A stretch of DNA of 56,925 bases from PALSA-1296 sp038210275 (GTDB taxonomy: Bacteria; Bacteroidota; Ignavibacteria; Palsa-1295). This document shows positions 34,542 to 44,485 of the stretch, piece after piece. Each line of letters opens with the position of its first letter. The first letter of the stretch is position 1. The stretch is taken from the NCBI GenBank assembly GCA_038210275.1, contig JBBQWV010000022.1, forward strand, positions 1-56,925, in the 5' to 3' direction. Under the pieces are notes generated by a model. It had not been told where the DNA came from, searched no databases, and worked only from the letters and a program-made list of their open reading frames with translations. Made by a program: the position numbers and the translations under genes.

Positions 34542-35657
34542 ATGAAATTTTCTGCAAATATCGCCGATCTTCAGTCAACTCTGCCAAAAGTGACTGCCGT
34601 AATACCATCTCGTTCAACCCTGGCGCAGCTTGAGAATGTCCAGCTCGAACTCAAATCCAAGAAACTCAGCATTATGGGTACTGATCTGGAGATCAGTGTC
34701 CGTTCAAGCATTGAGGTTGCCTCGAAAACCGACGGCACTATCTCGATTCCTGCCAAGCGTTTGGCGGAGATTATTCGCTCGCTGCCGGAAGGTGATTTGA
34801 ACTTCTCGCTTGATAAAGCGACACGCAGAATTTCGCTGCAAACAGCACAGGGAAATTACACCATGACTTCGGGCGAAGCAGGCGAATTGCCTGATATGGC
34901 TAAGGAATTTAAGCCCGATGGCTCTACAACAACAACAGGTATCGCCCTAAAAAAAATGATCTCGACTGCCATCTTCGCCGCAAGTTCGAATGAATTTCGT
35001 GTCGCAATGATGGGATTGCTTTTCCAATTTTCTCCGGATGGCACGACCTGTGTTGCAACCGATGGTCACCGTCTTGTGAAAATCACCAATCCTGAACTTA
35101 AAACCGAAACAGAGCGCGATGTGATCGTCCCGGCAAAAGCGGTAAATCTTGTTACTAAATCGTTCGGCGATGCTGATGAGATCACGATCAATTTCAGCGC
35201 AACACAAATCGAATTCAAGAATAACGATACCTCTATTTTAAGCCGTCTGATCGACGAACAATATCCGAATTATGAGGCTGTCATTCCGAGAGAGAACGAG
35301 AAGACAATGACAATCTCGAAGGCATCTGTTCTTTCATCACTTAAACGCGTGATGATCTTCAGCGATGCCGATACACGCCAAGTCCGATTGCAGATGGCAA
35401 AAAATCTTGTTACCATTCTCACCGATAACGCCGATGAAGGAGCCGATGCAAAAGAAGAAGTTACTTGTGACTATAATTACGACGATCTTCTCATAGGCTT
35501 CAACGGCAAATTCGTCGAAGAAGCCCTTTCTCATGTGGAAGGTGAAGATGTCACATTCAAATTTTCTACTCCAACACGCGCGTGTATTATCGAACCTGTC
35601 AAGCAAGGCAAGGAAGATGTTCTTATGCTCGTGATGCCGGTGCGGTTGAATGCGTAA
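34542..35657 (+). CDS. dnaN: DNA polymerase III beta sliding clamp
   Basis: 371 aa, usual length; three clamp domains of ~120 residues. MKFSANIADLQSTLPKVTAV opens the first, DGHRLVKI marks the second (about residue 175), and the end VMPVRLNA matches the conserved VMPMRL tail. Ring that tethers the replicative polymerase. Followed by recF and a DciA-like gene, the usual order next to an origin, but dnaA is not beside it. Confidence 0.97.
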   Translation: MKFSANIADLQSTLPKVTAVIPSRSTLAQLENVQLELKSKKLSIMGTDLEISVRSSIEVASKTDGTISIPAKRLAEIIRSLPEGDLNFSLDKATRRISLQTAQGNYTMTSGEAGELPDMAKEFKPDGSTTTTGIALKKMISTAIFAASSNEFRVAMMGLLFQFSPDGTTCVATDGHRLVKITNPELKTETERDVIVPAKAVNLVTKSFGDADEITINFSATQIEFKNNDTSILSRLIDEQYPNYEAVIPRENEKTMTISKASVLSSLKRVMIFSDADTRQVRLQMAKNLVTILTDNADEGADAKEEVTCDYNYDDLLIGFNGKFVEEALSHVEGEDVTFKFSTPTRACIIEPVKQGKEDVLMLVMPVRLNA

Positions 35658-35670
35658 TAAAATTGTATTT

Positions 35671-35768
35671 TATCTGTGTAAATACGTTCGATCCGTCTCA
35701 TCCGTGTGCTATTCCCAATTGTATTCTGGCACACAGATATCACGGATCAAACGGATAGTCACGGATTA
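35671..35768. repeat. Family C imperfect inverted repeat between dnaN and recF
   Basis: TATCTGTGT...GATCCGTCTCATCCGTG on the left and ACACAGATATCACGGATCAA ACGGAT on the right are inverted copies with several mismatches. Fills the 116-bp gap between dnaN and recF. A dispersed repeat type, not coding. Confidence 0.7.
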
Positions 35769-35773
35769 AAACG

Positions 35774-36931
35774 ATGCGCGCCCACAGTCTTACCATAAAA
35801 AAATTTCGTAATCATTCCGAAAGCAGAATTTCTGATTTTGCAAATGGAATCAATGTAATATCAGGACACAACGGCGCAGGCAAAACGTCCATCCTCGAAG
35901 CGTTATCGGTTGCTGCGCTGACCAAAAGTTTTACGGATGCGCCCGACAACACATTAGTACAAACCGGAGCGGATAATTTTTCCGTTGATGCTACATTTAT
36001 TTCCGATCTTGGAGTTTCTCTTCGCTGCCAAACCGATTTCAATATTGGACCTCCGGCAAAAAAAAGTATATTCATCAATAACGACCGGCTTCGAAGAGCA
36101 AGTGATCTTATCGGACGAATTCCGATTGTCACACTTACTCCTGATGATAAAGTTATTACAAGTGGTTCACCGGAGGAACGCCGGAGATTTTTAAGTCTCG
36201 TGCTCTCTCAAGCTTCACGGTTATACCTTGAGGATGAGATCGAATTTCGCAAAGCTCTGCGTCATCGCAATTCGCTGCTCGGTGATCTGAAAGATCGTCA
36301 TGTAAATATTGATAATGCTCGAAGTCAACTTGCTCCCTGGACGGATGTAATCATTGAGCGATCTGCACGGATCATGAGTCGTCGAGCGGCGTTCGTAAAA
36401 GAATTCTCACCGTTCTTACTGGAAAGTTACCAACTTGTCAGTGACGGGCGCGAGTCTCCTTCATTGAGATATGCGCCGATGGGATTTGAACATCCGGCAG
36501 AAAGCTCTCAGCAAATGCGCAGCTTTCTGGAAGATGAATGTATGCGCAGAGAATCCGAAGAGCTAAAGCGAGGAATGACACTAATCGGTGCGCACCGGGA
36601 TGAGCTAATTTTCATGATCGCCCGCGAACGTGAGGCAAAAAAGTTTGCTTCGCAAGGGCAACATAAATCACTTCTTGTTGCGATGAAACTTGCGGAGTTT
36701 AATTATCTGCGTGAAGCCACAAATGAAACGCCGATCCTACTCCTTGATGATGTCTTCAGCGAACTTGATGCTGCGCGTTCAAAGAGATTGCTTGAGCTTA
36801 TTTCCAGTGGACGGTTTGGGCAAACATTTATATCCTCGACCACACGAGAGAACTTCGATGCTATGATCAACTTTTCTTCCAACGAACACCGCCTGTTTAT
36901 TGTTGAGAGTGGAGCTGTCGAAAATAAATAG
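35774..36931 (+). CDS. recF: DNA replication and repair protein RecF
   Basis: 385 aa SMC-like ATPase that loads RecA at gaps. Walker A SGHNGAGKTSILEAL (about 33-47), signature ASQGQHKSLLVAMKLAE, Walker B ILLLDDVFSELD. Starts MRAHSLTIKKFRNH, as expected for the family. Separated from dnaN by a repeat, but same strand and probably same transcript. Confidence 0.95.
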   Translation: MRAHSLTIKKFRNHSESRISDFANGINVISGHNGAGKTSILEALSVAALTKSFTDAPDNTLVQTGADNFSVDATFISDLGVSLRCQTDFNIGPPAKKSIFINNDRLRRASDLIGRIPIVTLTPDDKVITSGSPEERRRFLSLVLSQASRLYLEDEIEFRKALRHRNSLLGDLKDRHVNIDNARSQLAPWTDVIIERSARIMSRRAAFVKEFSPFLLESYQLVSDGRESPSLRYAPMGFEHPAESSQQMRSFLEDECMRRESEELKRGMTLIGAHRDELIFMIAREREAKKFASQGQHKSLLVAMKLAEFNYLREATNETPILLLDDVFSELDAARSKRLLELISSGRFGQTFISSTTRENFDAMINFSSNEHRLFIVESGAVENK

Positions 36932-36957
36932 CTTCTCACAATTCTCAATTCTTCATC

Positions 36958-37239
36958 ATGCGACCGCAAAACCTATCGAACGTGCTTTCAAAAATGCTGA
37001 AGGATCTCGGCTTGGCTGAGACGGCGAAGCGATACGAAGCCGTTACCAGATGGGAAGAGATCGTGGGAGATCAAGTTGCCGCAGTCACTATTCCGGAGCG
37101 CGTTTCGCATGGAACGCTCGTCGTAAAAGTTACCTCATCGGTGTGGAAATACGAACTGACAATGCGCAAGCAGGAGATATTGCAAAAGATCCATCAAGTT
37201 ACCGGTTCACTTGAGGTGAAAGATATTCAGTGGAAATAA
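36958..37239 (+). CDS. DciA-like (DUF721) protein, candidate replicative helicase loader factor
   Basis: 93 aa covering the DUF721 core: LGLAETAKRYEAVTRWEEIV, then VAAVTIPERVSHGTLVVKVT and the W-x-Y-E-L-T segment, a KH-like fold. DciA proteins help load DnaB in bacteria without DnaC; gene position beside recF is typical. Small for DciA but complete for the core domain. Confidence 0.8.
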   Translation: MRPQNLSNVLSKMLKDLGLAETAKRYEAVTRWEEIVGDQVAAVTIPERVSHGTLVVKVTSSVWKYELTMRKQEILQKIHQVTGSLEVKDIQWK

Positions 37240-37254
37240 CTGTTTTAAAAAAGC

Positions 37255-37875
37255 CTACTTAATTTCGTAATCTGTTAACTCCATCGTTAAACCATTAGAA
37301 ACGATTTGATCAATAAGCCCTACGCCATCAGCAAAATAATAGTCTCCCTGAGTGACTTCAGAAATTGAACCGGGTGTAAGAACTTCTGAGGTAATTCGTT
37401 GTTTTAAAACATGAGGGTATGCCCTGCCGTTAACCGTATCGGGAAAATCCAGTCTCGTAACTGAATAGGACACGCGTGTTACTTTTCTTTCTGAAGCTCC
37501 GATAAAAGTCAGAGTATAATACGATCCTGATGCACCTGACGAAGGGTTGATATAAGTGCATTCTTTAAGAACATTCATGCTGTCGGACAAAAGAACATAT
37601 ATGGTGTTACCATCTTTCCGATAATACCATACACTATCAAGATTTCGATGAGTAAATTTATAAGGTGGGTCTTGTACAATTACCGCATACACTTTTCCAT
37701 TTACGGTGGTGTCACCAACGACAGTTCTTGTATAATTTTTACCCCCGCCGTTGTAAAGCCAATGACTTCCCACTTTCATAGGTTGGAAATCATAAACCGG
37801 TCCCGGCTCAGTTGCAGATTTGCAGCTCAGTAGCAGCGCCAAAGAAAAAACAAGAAAAACGAATCGTGTATTCAT
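37255..37875 (-). CDS. Exported lipoprotein, unknown family
   Basis: 206 aa. Signal peptide with lipobox (LALLLSCKSA, Cys about 18). The mature part is beta-rich: DFQPMKVGSHWLYNG at the start and VVGDTTVNGKVYAVI; the pattern resembles small Bacteroidetes surface lipoproteins. Convergent with the DciA-like gene, 15 bases apart. I cannot give a function. Confidence 0.75.
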   Translation of the reverse strand: MNTRFVFLVFSLALLLSCKSATEPGPVYDFQPMKVGSHWLYNGGGKNYTRTVVGDTTVNGKVYAVIVQDPPYKFTHRNLDSVWYYRKDGNTIYVLLSDSMNVLKECTYINPSSGASGSYYTLTFIGASERKVTRVSYSVTRLDFPDTVNGRAYPHVLKQRITSEVLTPGSISEVTQGDYYFADGVGLIDQIVSNGLTMELTDYEIK

Positions 37876-38003
37876 AAAAATAATATCTGCTTTGCAGTTT
37901 AATATATCGTTTCTCTAACAACTCCGGCACTGTAGTTTTTGTTACACCCCAAGCTTTTAGAAACATAGAGCGCTTTGGAGCCGTAACGATGTTAATGAAT
38001 TCT

Positions 38004-38933
38004 ATGAAAAAATTTAAACTGCCGTATTTTATCCTTTCTCTTGGATTATTTTTTGCATACTCTTCTGCTTTTTCGCAAAAAAAATGGTCAGGGGTAGTAC
38101 TCTACAATCTTGATTATAATGGATTGACAAAAAATATGATCGTCGATCCTGTCGTCCGTATATCAAAAGGGAAATTTTCCTATCCAACCCCTATCCCCGC
38201 CGATTCGTGGGATAAAGCTGACGCGAATAAGATACTCGGCGGTTATTTCAATCGCTTTTGTAAGGAAGAGTATCCTAAGGGCAGGAAGTTGGATATTTTT
38301 CTTGATGGACGAAAAGCAGGCTCAGCAAAGATCACAGAACTTGATACGCTTCATAGCTGCTCGCCTGTAGTTTCGGAAGTGGCTGTTTCATATATTGACT
38401 CAACAACCGCTCGTTTCCGTGAGTACGGACTTGCGATCTCAGCGCTTCCACCTCAACGACCGATCACAAAATTTTCTGTTGACTCGTCGCTGGAAAAATC
38501 GATTACTGAATATGTGAAACAGGAATTTATTCGTCAAGGAGTTAAAAAAGAATATGCGGAGATCTTAGAAGCAAAAGATATTCGCGCAACAGATCTTGAT
38601 GGCGACGGAAAACCGGAATATCTCGTTACCTATATGATCATTGGCGAAACTGTCAAACGCGGAGATTATGAGCCGAATATGCAATACACGCTTACATTAA
38701 TTCTTCAACCAACAGCTAACGGATTCAAGCAAATATTCTTTCACTACCCTGAGCCAGGCATCCCTGACGAAACGCATTACTATAGATTTATTGATATTCT
38801 CGATCTTGATGGAGACGGAATCGGTGAAGTAATTATTCAAAAACGAAATTATTCGAGTTGGGATTACATCGTCCTCAAGAAAAAAGGTGATAAATGGGAA
38901 GAAGCCTATGAAGGCGCTGGGGGAGGCTGTTAG
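38004..38933 (+). CDS. Exported protein with two Ca-binding DxDGDG repeats
   Basis: 309 aa from MKKFKL at 38004; ATG codons at 37989 and 37995 are possible alternatives. Signal peptide (YFILSLGLFFAYSSAFS), then two VCBS/FG-GAP-like units: ATDLDGDGKPEYLVTY and ILDLDGDGIGEVIIQK, each with an Asp loop that normally binds calcium. The protein ends in AYEGAGGGC. Diverges from the lipoprotein gene at 37255. 42 bases before the DUF5686 gene, so possibly cotranscribed. Function unknown; likely surface or periplasmic. Confidence 0.75.
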   Translation: MKKFKLPYFILSLGLFFAYSSAFSQKKWSGVVLYNLDYNGLTKNMIVDPVVRISKGKFSYPTPIPADSWDKADANKILGGYFNRFCKEEYPKGRKLDIFLDGRKAGSAKITELDTLHSCSPVVSEVAVSYIDSTTARFREYGLAISALPPQRPITKFSVDSSLEKSITEYVKQEFIRQGVKKEYAEILEAKDIRATDLDGDGKPEYLVTYMIIGETVKRGDYEPNMQYTLTLILQPTANGFKQIFFHYPEPGIPDETHYYRFIDILDLDGDGIGEVIIQKRNYSSWDYIVLKKKGDKWEEAYEGAGGGC

Positions 38934-38975
38934 GGAATTAAAAATGTAAGATGTAAGAAAGAAGCAGCGAAGTCG

Positions 38976-41342
38976 ATGAGAAAATCAATCATACTCTATT
39001 CTGTTATTCTTTACTTCTCAATTCTTCACTTCAGTGTCATTTCTGTCTTCGCTCAAACCTCTTATGAAATCCATCTCACGGGTATCATCAAAAGTAGTGA
39101 ATCCGGTGAAACAATCCCTCGCGCTTCTATTAGCATTCTCGGTACTCAGCAAGGAACGATCGCTAATAAAGAAGGGCGATTCTCCATTGCGCTTGAAGCA
39201 GGAAAATCATATCGGCTTCGCATTCGTGCTATAGGATACAAACCCGATACCATTTCCGTTAATCTAAATTCTTCAGAAGAGAAAATAATCTCTCTCGATA
39301 TTGCGCCGATCATTGGCAAAGAGATCATTGTATCAAGCGATGCAAGCCGAATCGAAGCAAGACGCATTATGCATGAAGTTATTCGCAGGAAAGCAGAATG
39401 GCAATCGAAATTGAATGATTATAAATGTTCAGCATATTCCCGTTGGAATCTGCGAACTCTCAAAGGCGGTGATACGACTGTTCAATCGGTTCTTGAATCT
39501 AATGCGGATTGTTTTTGGAAAAAAGATAAAGGCTTTTCCGAGATTATTACATCTCGCCGGCAGACAGCAAACTTCCCTCCGCAACTCAACGCGTTCAGCG
39601 TCGGAGATATTCTAAATTTTTATGATAACCGTATTGAGTTCAACGATCTCAGTCTTATAGGACCTGCTGCTGACGATGCCTTCAGCAGTTACGATTATGA
39701 TCTGAAGGGCACAGGATTATTAAATGGTGCAAGCGTTTATCAGATTTCCGTAGAACCCGATCTGCTCACTCAGGGCTTTCAAGGTACACTGTGGATAGAT
39801 CAGACCGACTACACCATCGCCTATCTTGATCTCTCACCAAGCAAATCGGTAAAGCTCGGACCGGTAAAAGATATTCATCTTCAACAAACTTTCGAACTTT
39901 TCGAAAATAGTTTTTATCTTCCAATTGATCTCCGCACAAATGTCGGCATAAAATTTCAGATGCCGTTTATTCCAGAGATCAAATTCGAATTGCTTTCAGT
40001 CTTACAAAACAATTCAGTAAATAAAGGCTCGGAGGATTCGCTGTTCGGAGTAAATCGCCATCGTGTTGCGCCGCTTGCCGATTCTGTTGATGCTACAAAG
40101 TGGGCAGCAAGTCGCGTCATCCCTCTTGCAGCAGATGAAGAAAAAGCATATCATCGCATCGATAGTTCTGTCGCTGTTTCTAAGAAAGATTCGTCGTCTA
40201 ATTTTAATCTTTTTGATCTTCTTGGTTATATAGATATTCCGCGTTTTAATCACGTCGAAGGTTGGCGATTCGGAGTATCAAAAAGTCTCCACCCTATTCA
40301 CTCCTTCCCTCTCACGTTGAGCAGTGGAGTTGCGTATGGACTTGATGATAAGCAATGGAAATATGAATTCGGTATTAAGCAAGGGATACTTTGGACTACT
40401 TCGACAAATATGCAATTATCCGGTGATTTCAGTGGTGGCTTTAAAGGCGATCTCGTGAAAGAACCAGTCGTCTTACTATCTCTCTCTGCCAAATACTCCG
40501 ATGACCTTACTACTCGTGGTGATGCTTATGGCTCTATCTTTAATACAGTTACATCGCTGATTTACAAAAAAGATTACCAGCAATTTTATCACGAGAAAGG
40601 GCTTCATCTCTCGCTCGATTTAACGCCGGGCGGTGATTTTAATACTTCTCTCGGATATAGAAACTCACATATATCAGATGCAGATTCATTGCACTTAATT
40701 GTTGGCACTCCCCAGCTGATCCGCCATTTAAGTATCTTTGACTTTTCTGCTTTTTACAATCGTACTCTTGGAGGAGTGAGCTTGCACAGTTCAGGCATTT
40801 TTGAATATACCAATTCCACAATTGGTAGCGACTACACTTTTTCAACTTTGAAACTTGAACTGAGTGCAAGCAAACGTTTAGGCGGATTAGGTGTCGCAGA
40901 AATTACCTGGCGATTCAATACGCTTCTCAGTTCACCAACATCTTCTTTACCTCTTTGGAATAATTTCTTTTTCGAAACACGAAGCGGATTTTTCTCCCAT
41001 CAAAATTATTTTCGCGGACTGAGTCCGTTTGAATTTTCGGGCGATAAACTTTGGTCTATAAATCTTGAACATAATTTCTACGATCTTCCGACAAGAATTC
41101 TCGGTATTCATTTCCTCGATCAGTTCGATCTTCATTGGCTGCTTCATGCAGGAATGGGTGGAGTAGAACTTGCCGGAGTTGGTCCTATTAATGCACCGGT
41201 TACAAATGGCAAGCCGTATAGCGAGATTGGCATTGGTATAGGAAATATTTATAATATTCTCCAACTTGAAGGGACTTGGCGGTTGACACATAAAACGGGT
41301 AACAATTTTTATCCGACGATGGAAATCAAGTTTACATTTTAA
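38976..41342 (+). CDS. DUF5686 / carboxypeptidase-regulatory-like outer-membrane protein
   Basis: 788 aa. Signal peptide (to SVFAQTS), an N-terminal CarboxypepD_reg-like beta sandwich (about 28-110: LTGIIKSSESGETIPRASIS), a DUF5686-like middle from about residue 120 (IEARRIMHEVIRRKAEWQ), and a long C-terminal part rich in alternating hydrophobic strands that ends in a terminal Phe (MEIKFTF), as in outer-membrane beta-barrels. Such proteins are common in Bacteroidetes, often linked to carbohydrate or envelope functions. Substrate unknown. Confidence 0.82.
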   Translation: MRKSIILYSVILYFSILHFSVISVFAQTSYEIHLTGIIKSSESGETIPRASISILGTQQGTIANKEGRFSIALEAGKSYRLRIRAIGYKPDTISVNLNSSEEKIISLDIAPIIGKEIIVSSDASRIEARRIMHEVIRRKAEWQSKLNDYKCSAYSRWNLRTLKGGDTTVQSVLESNADCFWKKDKGFSEIITSRRQTANFPPQLNAFSVGDILNFYDNRIEFNDLSLIGPAADDAFSSYDYDLKGTGLLNGASVYQISVEPDLLTQGFQGTLWIDQTDYTIAYLDLSPSKSVKLGPVKDIHLQQTFELFENSFYLPIDLRTNVGIKFQMPFIPEIKFELLSVLQNNSVNKGSEDSLFGVNRHRVAPLADSVDATKWAASRVIPLAADEEKAYHRIDSSVAVSKKDSSSNFNLFDLLGYIDIPRFNHVEGWRFGVSKSLHPIHSFPLTLSSGVAYGLDDKQWKYEFGIKQGILWTTSTNMQLSGDFSGGFKGDLVKEPVVLLSLSAKYSDDLTTRGDAYGSIFNTVTSLIYKKDYQQFYHEKGLHLSLDLTPGGDFNTSLGYRNSHISDADSLHLIVGTPQLIRHLSIFDFSAFYNRTLGGVSLHSSGIFEYTNSTIGSDYTFSTLKLELSASKRLGGLGVAEITWRFNTLLSSPTSSLPLWNNFFFETRSGFFSHQNYFRGLSPFEFSGDKLWSINLEHNFYDLPTRILGIHFLDQFDLHWLLHAGMGGVELAGVGPINAPVTNGKPYSEIGIGIGNIYNILQLEGTWRLTHKTGNNFYPTMEIKFTF

Positions 41343-41357
41343 CCCATAATTTTAGTA

Positions 41358-41473
41358 ATGTCATTACGAGGATTCGCGAAGCGATGACGAAGCAATCTAA
41401 TATCTTTGATACTGCTGCAATCTTCAAGTTTTTAGATTGCTTCGTCGGGCTATAGCCCTACTCGCAATGACAC
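41358..41473. repeat. Family A inverted-repeat element, copy 5
   Basis: About 116 bp, ends ATGTCATTACGAGGATTC and CTACTCGCAATGACACG. Interior AGCAATCTAATATC and TTTTAGATTGCTTCGTC are inverted. Between the DUF5686 gene and the ABC exporter. Confidence 0.8.
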
Positions 41474-41527
41474 GGTAATTTCCCCACTCACTTTTTTTGC
41501 TTGTCTTGTGTTATATGGCGCTAATAT

Positions 41528-43321
41528 ATGGCTCAAGAAGAAGAATTACTTGGTAAAGCGTATGATGCGCGATTGATGAAGCGGCTCTTGAAGTACCTGC
41601 GTCCGTATAAGTGGCAGGTGTTCGGAGCTATTGCTGTTACTATTCTGATCGCATCGCTCGGTCCCTTGCGTCCATTCTTAGTGATGAAGGCGATCGATGA
41701 TTATATCCTCAAAAATGATTATCCTGGACTTTATAGAATACTTGCATTACTTGTAGGTAGCGTTCTCCTTCAAGCTGGTGTGCAATATGCACAATCACTT
41801 ATTACACAATGGATCGGACAGAAAACGATCTACAATTTTCGCAAAGAGCTATTTGAGCATATTCAAACCCTTTCACTCCGTTTCTTCGATCAAAATCCTG
41901 TTGGCAGACTTGTCACGCGTTTGACAAGCGACATTGAAGTACTGAATGAGCTATTCACTTCCGGCATCATCATGGTCTTTGCCGATATTTTTGTGATCGT
42001 TTGGATCTTTGTTTTTATGTTTGCTATCAGTTGGAAACTCACATTGATGGTGATGTGCGTCTTCCCTTTTCTTCTTATTGCAACGGCGATCTTCCGCAAG
42101 AAAGCGCGTGAATCATATCGCGATATTCGCTTGCTCGTTGCACGAATGAATGCCTTCTTGAATGAACGAGTATCAGGAATAATCACCGTACAATTATTCG
42201 GTCAGGAAAAAAGAACATTCAAAGAATTTGATAAGATCAATCGCGATCACACTGATGTCAATATCAAATCTATTTTTTATTATGCGGTTTTTTATCCGGC
42301 AGTAGATTTTCTTTCTGCTGTCACATTTGGCATGATCGTATGGTACGGCGGCACATTAATCCTCGGCAATAGTGAACCACTCGGAAAAGAAGTAACCGTT
42401 GGCACAATCATCTCTTTCATCATGTGGACGGAAATGTTTTTCCGTCCAATTCGCGACTTAGCAGAAAAATATAATATTCTGCAAAGTGCAATGGCATCAA
42501 GTGAGAGGCTCTTCCAATTGCTTGATGATGATACAATTGTCCCCAATCCTGAAATCACTCAGGCTTTAGGTCAAGTTCGCGGTGAGATAGAATTCCGCAA
42601 TGTCTGGTTTGCATATAACGATGAAGATTATGTGCTGAAAGATGTGTCATTCAAAGTAAATCCCGGTGAGACCGTAGCATTTGTGGGAGCGACAGGCGCA
42701 GGAAAAACTTCCATTACCAGTTTGATGACGCGCTTTTATGAATTTCAGAAGGGGCAGATATTTATTGATGGAATTAATATTCGCAATGTCGATCCGCATG
42801 AGCTAAGAAAAAATATTGCTATCGTTCTGCAAGATGTCTTTCTTTTTTCAGCCGATGTTGAAAATAATATCACACTTGGCAATCCTGAAATTTCATCCGA
42901 ACGGGCAATGTCCGCAGCATTGACCGTTGGTGCCGATCCGTTTATTCGCAGATTGCCAAAGGGTTATCAAACACATGTGAAAGAGCGCGGAGCAATTCTA
43001 TCTGTCGGTGAAAAACAATTGCTTTCTTTTGCCAGAGCGCTTGCTTACGATCCGCGCATACTGATCCTAGATGAAGCGACATCAAGCATTGATACGGAAT
43101 CCGAATTCCTCATTCAGAATGCAATTACAAAACTTCTCAAAGGCAGAACATCTATTGTCATCGCGCATAGACTTTCTACGATCCAAAAAGCAGACAAGAT
43201 CGTCGTCATGCATAAAGGCGAGATCAGAGAAATGGGTACGCATGAAGAACTCCTTGCCATGAACGGCATCTATAGAACGCTTTACGAACTGCAATATAAG
43301 GAGCAGGAAATTCCTGTGTAA
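41528..43321 (+). CDS. ABC exporter, fused permease and ATPase (MsbA/multidrug type)
   Basis: 597 aa half-transporter. Six membrane helices in residues 1-330 (ABC type-1 exporter fold with FDQNPVGRLVTRLTSDIEVL), then an ATPase with Walker A FVGATGAGKTS (about 390-400), Q-loop IVLQDVFLFSADV, signature LSVGEKQLLSFARAL and Walker B RILILDEATSSID. Probably a homodimer flipping a lipid or exporting a drug or peptide; substrate cannot be told. The signature has V in place of the common G. Convergent with the glycosyltransferase, six bases apart. Confidence 0.93.
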   Translation: MAQEEELLGKAYDARLMKRLLKYLRPYKWQVFGAIAVTILIASLGPLRPFLVMKAIDDYILKNDYPGLYRILALLVGSVLLQAGVQYAQSLITQWIGQKTIYNFRKELFEHIQTLSLRFFDQNPVGRLVTRLTSDIEVLNELFTSGIIMVFADIFVIVWIFVFMFAISWKLTLMVMCVFPFLLIATAIFRKKARESYRDIRLLVARMNAFLNERVSGIITVQLFGQEKRTFKEFDKINRDHTDVNIKSIFYYAVFYPAVDFLSAVTFGMIVWYGGTLILGNSEPLGKEVTVGTIISFIMWTEMFFRPIRDLAEKYNILQSAMASSERLFQLLDDDTIVPNPEITQALGQVRGEIEFRNVWFAYNDEDYVLKDVSFKVNPGETVAFVGATGAGKTSITSLMTRFYEFQKGQIFIDGINIRNVDPHELRKNIAIVLQDVFLFSADVENNITLGNPEISSERAMSAALTVGADPFIRRLPKGYQTHVKERGAILSVGEKQLLSFARALAYDPRILILDEATSSIDTESEFLIQNAITKLLKGRTSIVIAHRLSTIQKADKIVVMHKGEIREMGTHEELLAMNGIYRTLYELQYKEQEIPV

Positions 43322-43327
43322 CAGCAG

Positions 43328-44485
43328 TTACAACTTTACTCGTCCTCCTTTTCGTAATTCATCTAAAGGATAAAATGTATCGCGCCAGCTAATCCCCTTC
43401 TCTCGCCATACCGATATCATTGAATTTAAAAGTGCTACCGAAACGAAAACATATCCAAGCGGAAGAAAAGAAACGAGGATCGGTCTGATATTCGTAACAC
43501 GCTGCATTGCCTTTCCATAAATACCCGGCAAAATAAAATAGAGGAAGATCAAAATAAATAAGAACAGCCAACTTTGCAAACCTACAGCAATGATGATCGG
43601 TAAAATAGTGATCGCCCACATACCGAGCACTAAAAGTATTCCTCGAAAATAATCATATCCTGCAAATCCTGCAAACGCATTTTTTTTAAGGCCGACGATG
43701 GCTTCTTGCAACGTTCTATACCATTCGAATGATAATAATCCTGTTCCGGAAAGAACTGCTGATCGTGCTCCTGATCGGCTAAGCATCAATCCAAGTCCCA
43801 CATCATCTATCACTTCCATTTTCAACCATTCAAATCCCGGAGTTCTTTCGAAGGCGCTGCGGCGAACAAGATTAAAAGCACCCACGCCAACAAATGAATC
43901 ACTCCCCTGCTTTCCGATAGATCGTGCTTTTGTCCGCGTGACAAACATCATACCAAATGCCAAAATGAACAGTGGCACGAAGAACTTTTGAGAAAGTGAA
44001 CGGTCATCCGGAAGAAGACTGAGATGATCGCATCCATTCCGTTCAGCAAAACCGACTGCTTGCTTTAAAATATCTTTTTCGAAGCGAATATCTGCATCGC
44101 TAAAAAGAAGCCAACTTCCATTTGCATGGGAGACACCTATATGAAGTGCATTAACTTTTCCAAGCCAACCCTGCGGAAGTGTTTCGATATGTATCGCTTT
44201 TATCCGTAGATCCTTCGCAGCGAAACTATCAATGATCTTTCCGGTTCTATCAATTGAGCGGTCATTGATAACAATAAATTCGATCTCCGGATAATCCACA
44301 CAAAGTAATGACTCAAGATCTTTCTCCATCATCCACTCTTCATTGCGAGCGGTGATGATAACGCTAAGTTTAGGAAAAATGCCTGACAGATCAGAAGATG
44401 TTTTTTGAAGTTGCTCGATTCCGGAACCATGATATGGAGCACGAATGGAAAATATCAGCCATGAAAGAACTCCCCCCCCCTGCAA
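43328..44485 (-). CDS. Family 2 glycosyltransferase (HpnB-like), 5' end disturbed by a G9 tract
   Basis: 385 aa as read from a TTG at 44485, immediately after an in-frame TAA. GT-A fold: PKLSVIITARNEEW (38-51), VINDRSIDRTG, the DAD metal site (130-132) in LLFSDADIRF, and VIDDVGLGLML; three C-terminal membrane segments from about residue 270. The LPQGWLGK and FERTPGF context resembles HpnB-type enzymes. The start is suspect: reading one G fewer in the nine-G run (44472-44480) joins it to an upstream frame giving DSLSVGLYLIAGGGVLSW, a normal N-terminal membrane helix, beginning just after the previous gene. So either a base error or a phase-variable gene. Confidence 0.75.
   Translation of the reverse strand: MQGGGVLSWLIFSIRAPYHGSGIEQLQKTSSDLSGIFPKLSVIITARNEEWMMEKDLESLLCVDYPEIEFIVINDRSIDRTGKIIDSFAAKDLRIKAIHIETLPQGWLGKVNALHIGVSHANGSWLLFSDADIRFEKDILKQAVGFAERNGCDHLSLLPDDRSLSQKFFVPLFILAFGMMFVTRTKARSIGKQGSDSFVGVGAFNLVRRSAFERTPGFEWLKMEVIDDVGLGLMLSRSGARSAVLSGTGLLSFEWYRTLQEAIVGLKKNAFAGFAGYDYFRGILLVLGMWAITILPIIIAVGLQSWLFLFILIFLYFILPGIYGKAMQRVTNIRPILVSFLPLGYVFVSVALLNSMISVWREKGISWRDTFYPLDELRKGGRVKL
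44472..44480. repeat. Homopolymer tract of nine C (nine G on the coding strand)
   Basis: Lies in the fourth to seventh codons of the glycosyltransferase as read from TTG at 44485. One G fewer places a hydrophobic upstream frame (from a TTG at 44516) in phase with the enzyme. By far the longest C/G run in the window apart from the window's right end. Confidence 0.9.

Noticed and set aside
10116..41473. Family A repeats as insertion sequences or CRISPR
   Set aside because: No transposase frame, spacing irregular, copies are single and far apart; not IS with cargo and not an array.
41343..41527. Possible small RNA before the ABC exporter
   Set aside because: The structure there is fully explained by family A copy 5.
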